Program-made: the position numbers and the translations under genes
From: Candidatus Iainarchaeum sp.
GTDB taxonomy: Archaea; Iainarchaeota; Iainarchaeia; Iainarchaeales; GW2011-AR10
NCBI GenBank assembly: GCA_016186855.1
Contig: JACPKT010000119.1
Span: 1 to 10,394, forward strand
Direction: 5' to 3'
DNA length: 10,394 nucleotides
Notes under the pieces: model-generated
The model's input: only the letters and a program-made list of their open reading frames with translations
Databases searched by the model: none
What the model was told of the DNA's origin: nothing
In this document: positions 5,147 to 10,394 of the stretch, piece by piece
Numbering within the stretch: position 1 is the stretch's first letter
Layout of the letters: each line of letters starts with the position of its first letter

Positions 5147-6766
5147 TTAGGCAGGTTCCACCTTCTCAATTACCAATTCTTCTGCCTCGCTTTCTCGTAT
5201 CTCTTGTAACCCTTGTAACTCTTGTAACTTTTGTTGTTTTGGCGGGTTACGTTGGTTTCGTTGGTTACATTGGTTACATGACTCGGTAGCGTGTTTTGGA
5301 ATATATTTTCTGAACAGTTTTTGGAAGAGTTTTTCTTTCCACTCGACCACGCGCTTGGTCTGGCCCTCAATCTTTTTGGAAGCTGTTTTGATTCCAAGGG
5401 CGGACAGGTGCCGACCGATTTGGCGGGAAATTTTTGCGGCCTCTTTTTCTTTGTCTTCGCCTTCGCATAATTCAAGGCCAATGTCCTTGGAAGTAATTAT
5501 TTCCCGCTCGCTTAGGTCGTGGATGGCTTGAAGGATTTTTCCCTCAAAACTATTAGCCCGCTCTTCAATGAGCTCCTCTTGGTAGCGGAAAACAAACTGC
5601 TTGAAACGCTCCAATAAGGCCGGCTTGCTTGCAAACAAGACTGCAAAACCGGACAATGCCTGTTTTAGCCTTAACTCAAGCTCGCCCAAATCAATTTTCT
5701 GGATATTATCAGAATTAATGCTGTTACGCTCTTTCAATCGAAACATTAAAAGTTTCTGGCGCAAATTCTCCTGCTCCGAAAAAAAAGCTTGTGGCAGGTT
5801 GGTTGGAATGTCTTCTCTGTCGGTTTCAACCATGTGCTCCGTCAGGCACCGCGATTCAAGCGCTTGGTCGTAAAAGCGAAACCTTGTGGCAATCACTTTT
5901 GGGCCAAAAGAGTCATGTGCTTCAATATCGTTTGGGTCATCCATATTGGAACGCAGAACTGGCTTTCCGCGCTCAAAACCACAATTAAGGATTTTGATTA
6001 TTTCATCAGATTCGTCAGACTTTTTGCGATCACCTTCATCAATCAGCAAAGTACCTTTCCAGAAACTCTGCAGTCGGTAAATCGGGGAAGCGGTAGCGGT
6101 TCCGCTCATAATTATTGGCCTGTAACACAATTTGCCAATAACGTCCAGAACCCTGCTTTTACCAGTTGAAAAGTCACCCAACGCTCGAAGATAAGGCACA
6201 GTATTGAGCCTGTCATAAACCCAGCTCAAAAAAATGTAGTAACAGCAAAAAATCGTGAAGTCTTCTGAAACGTCACAATACCTGTGAATAAAGCTTTTCA
6301 ATTCCTCAAAGAGTTCTTCCTCGCTGCCATAATCTTGGATTCCTTTTGGTAAAATGATTGCTCCTCTTTCCATTGTCTGGTTTTTAACCGGAAAATACTC
6401 TGCTCCATTGAATTCAAGTTTTTCTGAAAGCATGGGCACTCCGCCTTCTAACGAAATGAAAAAACTGTCTGTGCCGTCAAAAACAATTTCATACAAGGTG
6501 CCTTCTTTTTCAAGGCCCGGAACAAACAACTTCTGCTTTTTCTCATCTTCATCCGAGGATCCATTTTTTTGTTTTTCAAGAATTTCTTCCACAATGTCAA
6601 TTACTTTTATTCTTGAATCGTGCAATTCTATGCCAAGTTTTTTTAGTGATTCGTGGCGCTCCATGTTTGGCATTTCTTCAAAATCATAGAGGCTCAGCCA
6701 GTCCTCAAACCGGTTATTTATTTTGACTTCTATCCATCCTGCTTTTTCCCTAACGTTTACTCCCAT
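5147..6766 (-). CDS. AAA+ ATPase, probable Rep/helicase-like protein of a mobile element
   Basis: 539 residues. A Walker A motif GDFSTGKS (197-204) and a Walker B motif TLLIDEGD (239-246) define a P-loop ATPase. FGPKVIATR (287-295) fits a sensor-1 strand, and ALESRC (302-307) supplies a probable arginine finger. The order resembles plasmid or phage helicase/primase-associated ATPases such as DUF3631-like proteins. A region around 405-475 looks like a winged helix (ILQAIHDLSEREIITSKDIG and RQIGRHLSALGI). The C-terminus holds tripeptide repeats, CNQ/RNQ at 497-507 and LQE/LQG at 514-522, produced by 9-bp DNA repeats. ATG 6766 follows a strong TGAGGTGA ribosome site (6773-6780). Two mini-ORFs precede it in the same orientation. 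A role in element replication is inferred from context; no primase domain is seen. Confidence 0.75.
   Translation of the reverse strand: MGVNVREKAGWIEVKINNRFEDWLSLYDFEEMPNMERHESLKKLGIELHDSRIKVIDIVEEILEKQKNGSSDEDEKKQKLFVPGLEKEGTLYEIVFDGTDSFFISLEGGVPMLSEKLEFNGAEYFPVKNQTMERGAIILPKGIQDYGSEEELFEELKSFIHRYCDVSEDFTIFCCYYIFLSWVYDRLNTVPYLRALGDFSTGKSRVLDVIGKLCYRPIIMSGTATASPIYRLQSFWKGTLLIDEGDRKKSDESDEIIKILNCGFERGKPVLRSNMDDPNDIEAHDSFGPKVIATRFRFYDQALESRCLTEHMVETDREDIPTNLPQAFFSEQENLRQKLLMFRLKERNSINSDNIQKIDLGELELRLKQALSGFAVLFASKPALLERFKQFVFRYQEELIEERANSFEGKILQAIHDLSEREIITSKDIGLELCEGEDKEKEAAKISRQIGRHLSALGIKTASKKIEGQTKRVVEWKEKLFQKLFRKYIPKHATESCNQCNQRNQRNPPKQQKLQELQGLQEIRESEAEELVIEKVEPA
5194..5229 (+). repeat. 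Iteron-like cluster 1, four 9-bp units
   Basis: Contiguous nonamers at 5194, 5203, 5212 and 5221. The last three read CTTGTAACC, CTTGTAACT and CTTGTAACT, and the first is diverged (CTCGTATCT). They lie in the coding 3' end of the ATPase gene and give the tripeptide repeat LQE. The core TGTAACC is the reverse complement of the core in cluster 2. Confidence 0.8.
5245..5280 (+). repeat. Iteron-like cluster 2, four 9-bp units in the opposite orientation
   Basis: Contiguous nonamers at 5245 (GGTTACGTT), 5254 (GGTTTCGTT), 5263 (GGTTACATT) and 5272 (GGTTACATG). The core GGTTACA is the reverse complement of cluster 1, and 15 bases separate the clusters. The two could pair into one long imperfect hairpin or act as opposed binding sites. 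The reading gives the repeat CNQ/RNQ in the ATPase. Confidence 0.8.
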
Positions 6767-6830
6767 TTTGTTTCACCTCAAACACTACTTCCTGAATTTC
6801 CTCCAAATGCAGGGGCGCACCAGCGCCCAT
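6750..6830 (-). CDS. Possible 26-residue mini-ORF overlapping the ATPase start
   Basis: ATG 6830 opens 26 codons ending at 6750, overlapping the ATPase start by 17 bases in another frame. The peptide starts MGAGAPLHLEEIQEVVF and is unrecognised. Its first codons form a GC-rich hairpin. Ribosomes finishing here would pass over the ATPase ribosome site, so it may act as a translational control rather than encode a working protein. Confidence 0.3.
   Translation of the reverse strand: MGAGAPLHLEEIQEVVFEVKQNGSKR
6813..6828. promoter_or_regulatory. GC-rich hairpin in the leader of the ATPase gene
   Basis: GGGCGC-ACCA-GCGCCC is a perfect 6-bp stem with a 4-base loop in otherwise AT-rich DNA. On the minus-strand transcript it lies about 47 bases before the ATPase ATG, between the two mini-ORFs and the ATPase gene. 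It could be an attenuator, mRNA processing site or protein-binding site. Confidence 0.5.
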
Positions 6831-6834
6831 CTTT

Positions 6835-6924
6835 CTATTTTTTTAAAAGCCTCCGGGAAAATTCTTCAAAAGAAACTTCTTCTTCCATGCAAACTTTTTT
6901 CACAAACTCCAAAAGCAAATTCAT
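6835..6924 (-). CDS. Small hypothetical protein, 29 residues, first gene of the ATPase operon
   Basis: ATG 6924 follows a strong GAGGTGG ribosome site (6932-6938, 7 bases away), and the frame ends in TAG at 6835. The peptide (MNLLLEFVKKVCMEEEVSFE, then a basic end) is probably a helix. The quality of the ribosome site, equal to that of the ATPase, suggests it is really translated. The function is unknown. Confidence 0.45.
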   Translation of the reverse strand: MNLLLEFVKKVCMEEEVSFEEFSRRLLKK

Positions 6925-6970
6925 CCTCAAACCACCTCAAAAAAATTTGAAACGATACGTCTTGTACTCC

Positions 6971-6978
6971 TATTTAAA
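6971..6978 (-). promoter_or_regulatory. TATA box for the mini-ORF/ATPase operon
   Basis: The minus strand reads CTTTAAATAGG here. Initiation about 26 bases downstream would give a leader of some 24 bases carrying the GAGGTGG site before ATG 6924. Confidence 0.45.
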
Positions 6979-7013
6979 GGCAGATGGTCACGGTTTGACA
7001 GGGGAAATAATCC

Positions 7014-7094
7014 CTATATAAGCAGAGTTCTTAAATCAGCCAACTTGCTTATATATAAGCATTGTTTATAAACAGTTAGAGTTACTTATATATG
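7014..7094. promoter_or_regulatory. Palindrome array in the divergent promoter region
   Basis: The region contains TATATAAGC (7015-7023), a perfect 14-bp palindrome GCTTATATATAAGC (7047-7060), a perfect 10-bp palindrome GTTTATAAAC (7064-7073) and CTTATATAT (7085-7093). The three TTATATA-type sites are about 35 bases apart. They lie between the minus-strand ATPase operon and the plus-strand toxin-antitoxin operon and include the likely TATA boxes, so a repressor such as the wHTH antitoxin could bind here. AbiEi-type antitoxins are known to repress their own operon. Confidence 0.5.
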
Positions 7095-7105
7095 GGTGTT
7101 TTTTG

Positions 7106-7729
7106 GTGCCAAGAACAAAACTAAAGAGAATTCTGACCTTGCTGTTGGACCACGAGCTTGAAATCAAGAGTAAATATGAGCTTGCAAAACTGGCTGGCTG
7201 CACCCCTTCTTGGGCAATTATGGTCTGCAAAAAGCTTGAAAAACAGGGCTTAATGAAGGGCCTGAAAGTCGTAAATGCAAAAAAGTTGTTTGAATTGTTT
7301 CACGCCATCAAGCCAAAAAAGCGCGGATTTAAGGCCTACTCTGTTCACGGCAATGGCCTTGAGAAAATAATTGAATCGTTTAAAGGCCTTGGCAAGGAAT
7401 TTGCTTTTACCACTTATTTTGCCGAAAATTTTGTCCAGAAGTATTTGTTTATGCACAGAACAGACATTTATGTTAAAAATGAAGACGAGGGCAAATGGCA
7501 TGAAGAGCTGACAAAAACAGGCACTTATGGAGGTGGAAACATCAGAATCATTGTTTCAACCCATGATGAATTGTTCAACAAAAAACAAATCAAATTCCAG
7601 GGAAAGGATTTTTGGATTGTGAGTTTACCGCAGCTAATTTCAGACCTTTACACTGAAGGCGGGCCTGCAGGCGAAGCAGCAGACATGCTATTGGAAAAAC
7701 TTGTTAAAGCAGTTGAGGCGAAAAAATAA
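7106..7729 (+). CDS. AbiEi-like antitoxin with winged-helix N-terminus
   Basis: About 207 residues from GTG 7106, which has GGGTG (7094-7098) 7 bases upstream; TTG 7103 is an alternative. Residues 5-60 form a winged helix (KRILTLLLDHELEIKSKYEL, then LAGCTPSWAIMVCKKLEKQGL). The rest has the layout of the AbiEi C-terminal domain: FAFTTYFAENFV, then MHRTDIYV, and near the end WIVSLPQLISDLYTEGGPAGEAADMLL-type sequence. The TAA stop is directly followed by the ATG of the nucleotidyltransferase gene, the usual antitoxin-toxin order of type IV AbiE systems. It probably represses its own promoter through the palindromes upstream and neutralises the toxin. The similarity is by motif layout, not by strong identity. 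Confidence 0.7.
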   Translation: MPRTKLKRILTLLLDHELEIKSKYELAKLAGCTPSWAIMVCKKLEKQGLMKGLKVVNAKKLFELFHAIKPKKRGFKAYSVHGNGLEKIIESFKGLGKEFAFTTYFAENFVQKYLFMHRTDIYVKNEDEGKWHEELTKTGTYGGGNIRIIVSTHDELFNKKQIKFQGKDFWIVSLPQLISDLYTEGGPAGEAADMLLEKLVKAVEAKK

Positions 7730-8677
7730 ATGTACCCACAGCAGGAAACAGAGCGCTCTTTTGATTACCTGAAAAAAGTCGTTTCAGTCCTTGAAGAGCC
7801 AATTTGTTTGATTGGTGGCTGGGCAATATTTTTCACAGTAAACAACGAATTCAAGGCAGCCACCGAAAATGATTATCTTGGTTCAAGAGACATTGACCTT
7901 GGCTTTCACGTTGACGAAAAACAGGTTTTTGAACAATCTTCTTTTGCAAAGGCAATGAAAAAACTTGAAGAAGAAGGATTCAAAGAAGTAGGAGGCAGAA
8001 TGGTAAAAGAACTTGACTATGACACGGGAAAAGAAATCTCACAAGAACAGGCAAAAGCAAAACCGATTTTTGAAGTCCACAAAATGTACGTTGACCTAAT
8101 GGTTGACCAAATCCCAAAAAAGTTTTCTTCTGAAAAAATCAGGTTCATGTTTGACGAAGTACTGTTAAAGCACGTTTTTGAAAAAAATGAAAACAGGGAA
8201 GAAATGCACGAATTCAGCAAAAAACTCTGGCTTCCTGCGCCATGGGTGCTTTTGGCAATGAAAACAAAGTCAGCCCCAAACAGGCAAAAAGGCGACAAAC
8301 GAAAAAAAGATTTGGCCGACATGGCAGCATTACTGTTATTCAAAAAACAACAGGATTATGCACTAAAACTTTTGGAAGTATTGCGAAAAGACAAAATACT
8401 TTTATGCCTCAAAAAAATAACGCAGCAGGAAATCAGGGAAACAGAACAACTTTTGGCAATTCAGCCAAATTCTTTCAACGCCGCATTGCTGGAGCTCACA
8501 AGGCAAATTGACAATACTTACAAAGGAAAAGTCAGAAAAATAATGGCAAACGGAAAACGCGTGCAAATAGCAAGAAGCCACTCAATAGCAGAAATAGACA
8601 ACCAAATACCCGGCCTGAAAATCGGCGACACAGTCCTTTGCACTGACATTGAAACAATCAAAAAAATAGCTCAATGA
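7730..8677 (+). CDS. AbiEii-like nucleotidyltransferase toxin
   Basis: 315 residues with the core of the AbiEii/MNT nucleotidyltransferase superfamily: GGWA (29-32), the metal-binding pair in SRDIDLGF (D54, D56), a third acidic position in MYVDLMVDQ (D122 or D126), and a basic-acidic helix from KTKSAPNRQKGDKRKKDLAD (178-197) with the K...KxxD pattern typical of AbiEii. Family toxins transfer nucleotides to target RNA or proteins and halt growth, and many give phage resistance. Residues 245-315 form a C-terminal extension (helical, then a short beta-like KRVQIARSHSI and IGDTVLCTDIE segment) that I do not recognise. ATG directly follows the antitoxin stop, so the two are co-translated. Activity and target are unproven. 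Confidence 0.75.
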   Translation: MYPQQETERSFDYLKKVVSVLEEPICLIGGWAIFFTVNNEFKAATENDYLGSRDIDLGFHVDEKQVFEQSSFAKAMKKLEEEGFKEVGGRMVKELDYDTGKEISQEQAKAKPIFEVHKMYVDLMVDQIPKKFSSEKIRFMFDEVLLKHVFEKNENREEMHEFSKKLWLPAPWVLLAMKTKSAPNRQKGDKRKKDLADMAALLLFKKQQDYALKLLEVLRKDKILLCLKKITQQEIRETEQLLAIQPNSFNAALLELTRQIDNTYKGKVRKIMANGKRVQIARSHSIAEIDNQIPGLKIGDTVLCTDIETIKKIAQ

Positions 8678-8700
8678 AAAAAAAACCTGTGGCCGGCAGG
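8677..8700 (-). terminator. Probable terminator for the recombinase transcript
   Basis: Read on the minus strand, a weak hairpin (CCTG...CAGG, 8686-8700) is followed by nine T (8677-8685). Archaeal termination mainly needs a T-tract, so this could end the minus-strand recombinase message. It abuts the toxin stop codon. For the plus-strand toxin message, T-rich stretches near 8740-8757 may serve. Confidence 0.4.
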
Positions 8701-8844
8701 CTTAAGTATTGGCTGTTTAACGACTACTCAGCTTTCAGTATTTGTCTTGTTTTTATATTATCCGTTTAACAGATAGGATGCGCCAAACAGCGGCCACTGT
8801 GCCGGTAATTCAAAAGCTTTAATAGGTTGCCTATATGCCAAAAT

Positions 8845-9831
8845 TTAGAATTTATTGCCAGCCTGCCTCACCATTCTGCGCACCATTGCCCTGAATTCGT
8901 CTTGTTGCAAGAGCTTTTCAATGAGGGCCTGGTCAATTTTTTCCTCTGACCAGAACGGCAGCTCTTCGCTAAGAAACGGATTGTTTTCTTTTTTGAGGGT
9001 TTCAAAGTAAACTTCTACAAATTGCTGATGAGAAATCCGTGTGTAAGCCGCCTCGTGGTCACGAAACACCCAACCAAACCAAGCATGCTTTAAGGTGTAA
9101 GGCCAGTTGAAAAAACGGCTCGAACAAATCGAGCGAAAATAGTGAACACTCTTTCCCTTCTTCCAAGAAAGGCCGGAAATTTGCAGGGCGCGCTTAAAGC
9201 TCTTAATCACAGCCGCATAACTGCACGAAGAGCCATTTGCCTGGCAGAAAAAGAAAGCATCCGGGCCCGCGGACTTATTAGGCGAAACCTTTGCCCAGTT
9301 TTCAAGAAACTGTTTTGCAAGAAAAGAAATAACCGTGCGCGGCATGGACTTTGACTCAGGAAAAGAAACAACCAGATAATTCCCCTCCTCCCTGATGTGA
9401 CCGTTTCGGATGCTTAAAGCCTCTCCAATTCTGCAGCCGGTGTCATTAAGCAGTGCAAGAATTGCCTGGTCACGGATTGAATACCTTTTTCCATCCAGAA
9501 AAACTGCTTCAATCAATTTTTTTACATCAGCCTGTGATGGCAAAGACTGCTCAAGTTGCGGCCGTGGTTTCTTCGGTAATTGAATCCATTCAAAGCGCTG
9601 CGGAGTTTTCTTTAATGGTAAATTTTCAAGGAATTGGTAAAAGCCAACAATGCACTCCGCGTATTTGCGCAATGTTTCGCGGGAAATCAGTTTGTCTTCA
9701 AAGCGCTTTAACTGAAAATTCCACCAGCTTTCAACATCTTCTTTGGAAATTTTGCGCGCATCTTTTTCTCCAAGAAACAAGCAATACGCCCAGGACTCGC
9801 CAAGGTATTTTTCGATTGAAACAAAACCCAA
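8845..9831 (-). CDS. Tyrosine recombinase / integrase (XerC/D-like catalytic part)
   Basis: 328 residues. Residues 30-70 look like the later helices of a core-binding domain (SKEDVESWW, then SRETLRKYAECIVGFYQFL). The catalytic domain has TGCRIGEAL with R134, ESKSMPR with K161, HYFRS with H230 and R233, FGW with W254 in place of the usual histidine (as in Cre), and AAYTR with the nucleophile Y263, nine residues later as in XerD. About 50 extra residues follow the tyrosine. The only near start is TTG 9831, directly after a TAA, with no ribosome site. The 81-codon frame before it is in the same frame, so the gene may be interrupted rather than starting here. It would carry out site-specific integration of the element. 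Confidence 0.85.
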   Translation of the reverse strand: MGFVSIEKYLGESWAYCLFLGEKDARKISKEDVESWWNFQLKRFEDKLISRETLRKYAECIVGFYQFLENLPLKKTPQRFEWIQLPKKPRPQLEQSLPSQADVKKLIEAVFLDGKRYSIRDQAILALLNDTGCRIGEALSIRNGHIREEGNYLVVSFPESKSMPRTVISFLAKQFLENWAKVSPNKSAGPDAFFFCQANGSSCSYAAVIKSFKRALQISGLSWKKGKSVHYFRSICSSRFFNWPYTLKHAWFGWVFRDHEAAYTRISHQQFVEVYFETLKKENNPFLSEELPFWSEEKIDQALIEKLLQQDEFRAMVRRMVRQAGNKF

Positions 9832-10077
9832 TTATTGGCGTTTGAAACGCGTAATCAGGTGCGCAACGTATTCGAGGAGGTTTTTTTGGTTTTCTTTGCA
9901 GAGCACACCGGCTTTTAGAGGGTTTTTATGAAAACGCGCTTCAAATTTGGCGGGCCTGTTTTCCTCAATTGCTTTAATCACGCGCAAGCATTGTTTTGCG
10001 CGCTTGTGCGGGTCAAAATCAGTTTTGAAAATTGCCAAGTCCAGTTCGATTAATTTTTGCATACCAACGTTTTCCAT
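9832..10077 (-). CDS. 81-residue ORF in frame with the recombinase, possible N-terminal part
   Basis: ATG 10077 to TAA 9834-9832, 81 residues, in exactly the same frame as the recombinase that follows. Its end (KENQKNLLEYVAHLITRF) looks like the first helix of a SAM-like core-binding domain, which the recombinase ORF seems to lack. The two may therefore be one 409-residue protein broken by a stop codon. The first 50 residues (acidic, then HKRAKQCLRVIKAIEENR) are not recognised. A TATA-like CATTAAAATA near 10104-10113 fits a leaderless start at 10077. Alternatively it is a small independent protein coupled to the recombinase. Confidence 0.5.
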   Translation of the reverse strand: MENVGMQKLIELDLAIFKTDFDPHKRAKQCLRVIKAIEENRPAKFEARFHKNPLKAGVLCKENQKNLLEYVAHLITRFKRQ

Positions 10078-10253
10078 AACTTTGTTCGGTTACGTGCAGG
10101 TATTTTAATGTTGGTATTTTTACTGGTTGGATAGACGCGGGGGACGCGTGAAAACAAGAAATGCAAAACGCTAACTACTTTTTAAAGATTTACAGAGAAA
10201 ATTTATTTTAAAATTGCATTTTTTACAAATTTTTTAATTTTCAAGTTTTGGTT
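10078..10253. other. Intergenic region upstream of the recombinase
   Basis: Very AT-rich apart from a GC-rich patch at about 10133-10149, where GACGCG occurs twice (GACGCGGGGGACGCG). A copy of the iteron-like core GGTTACGTG sits at 10088-10096. No gene, tRNA or clear attachment site is seen. Confidence 0.4.
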
Positions 10254-10394
10254 TTAAGAAATGCTTAAATTTCTAAACAGTTTTTTTTCCATTTCATTTA
10301 ACGGTGATTTTTTTCCATGCTTGAGGTCCTTAAATGCGCTCCAAAACCTAAGGGATCGCGGATGCCACCATAACATAAAAACAATAGCCATAGG
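10254..10394 (-). CDS. 3' end of a gene running off the right edge, product unknown
   Basis: An open frame from the right edge of the window to TAA 10254-10256, 46 residues with no internal stop. It reads MAIVFMLWWHPRSLRFWSAF near the edge and ends KKLFRNLSIS. The hydrophobic, tryptophan-rich part could be a membrane or buried helix. An ATG at 10391 is possible as a start, but the frame is open beyond it. No family is recognised. Confidence 0.4.
   Translation of the reverse strand, partial: PMAIVFMLWWHPRSLRFWSAFKDLKHGKKSPLNEMEKKLFRNLSIS

Larger units (their letters stand above)
4445..10253. mobile_element. Putative integrated mobile element (approximate limits)
   Basis: This block contains transposase debris, a Rep-like AAA+ ATPase with iteron-like repeats, an AbiE-like toxin-antitoxin pair and a tyrosine recombinase. 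That is a set typical of integrated plasmids or virus-like elements. The limits are only the ends of this gene set. No tRNA gene, direct-repeat attachment site or target duplication was found on either side, and the element may extend beyond the window or begin elsewhere, possibly including the topoisomerase gene. Confidence 0.4.

Noticed and set aside
5194..5280. CRISPR array
   Set aside because: Units are only 9 bp, contiguous without spacers, and in two opposite clusters.
5170..5481. Alternative minus frame with NVTNVT/YKSYKGYK repeats
   Set aside because: It is the ATPase 3' end read in another frame. The repeats come from the 9-bp DNA units, which keep other frames open as well.
8689..8797. 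GTGGCCG/CGGCCAC and CTGTTTAACG/CGTTTAACAG inverted pairs between toxin and recombinase genes
   Set aside because: They are 7-10 bp with wide spacing and one mismatch in the second pair; not clearly beyond chance as attachment or regulatory sites.
10078..10253. tRNA gene as integration site next to the recombinase
   Set aside because: No GGTTCRA-type T-loop or cloverleaf was found on either strand here or elsewhere in the window.

Overview
The window looks archaeal, possibly from a DPANN-type lineage; this is inference from gene content and signals, since no rRNA or tRNA is present. The signs are a lipoate-protein ligase split into two genes, TATA-like boxes about 26-30 bases before start codons, GGTG/GAGGTG-type ribosome sites in polycistrons, frequent TTG/GTG starts, and very A-rich, lysine-rich coding.

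Left part (1-2405), metabolic genes. The tail of an unknown gene (3-62) overlaps by TTGA the small accessory subunit of a bipartite lipoate-protein ligase (59-358), which overlaps the catalytic LplA subunit (345-1106). A 27-codon ORF with a good ribosome site follows (1113-1196). A QueF-family enzyme (1265-1690) then faces a YhhQ/VUT-type queuosine-precursor transporter (1698-2381, minus). This pair suggests uptake and use of a 7-deazaguanine such as preQ0 for tRNA modification.

Middle part (2406-4444). Two small unknown minus-strand genes (2616-2840 and 2940-3104) precede a leader with nested inverted repeats (3226-3342). Next is a type IB DNA topoisomerase of the bacterial/poxvirus kind (3380-4444) with all expected catalytic positions.

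Right part (4445-10394), accessory DNA. It holds a 3'-truncated DDE transposase (4518-5045, minus); a Rep-like AAA+ ATPase (5147-6766, minus) with two mini-ORFs ahead of it; an AbiEi/AbiEii-like toxin-antitoxin pair (7106-8677, plus); and a tyrosine recombinase (8845-9831, minus) separated from an 81-codon in-frame ORF (9832-10077) by one TAA. A partial minus-strand gene runs off the right edge. Helicase-like ATPase, toxin-antitoxin pair, integrase and transposase debris together suggest an integrated plasmid- or virus-like element, perhaps now decaying. No attachment sites were found.

The most unusual structure is inside the 3' end of the ATPase gene: two clusters of four 9-bp repeats in opposite orientation (5194-5229 and 5245-5280), sharing the core GGTTACA/TGTAACC, like iterons or a large imperfect hairpin. 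Other unexplained signals are the palindromes between the ATPase and toxin-antitoxin operons and the inverted repeats ahead of the topoisomerase gene.
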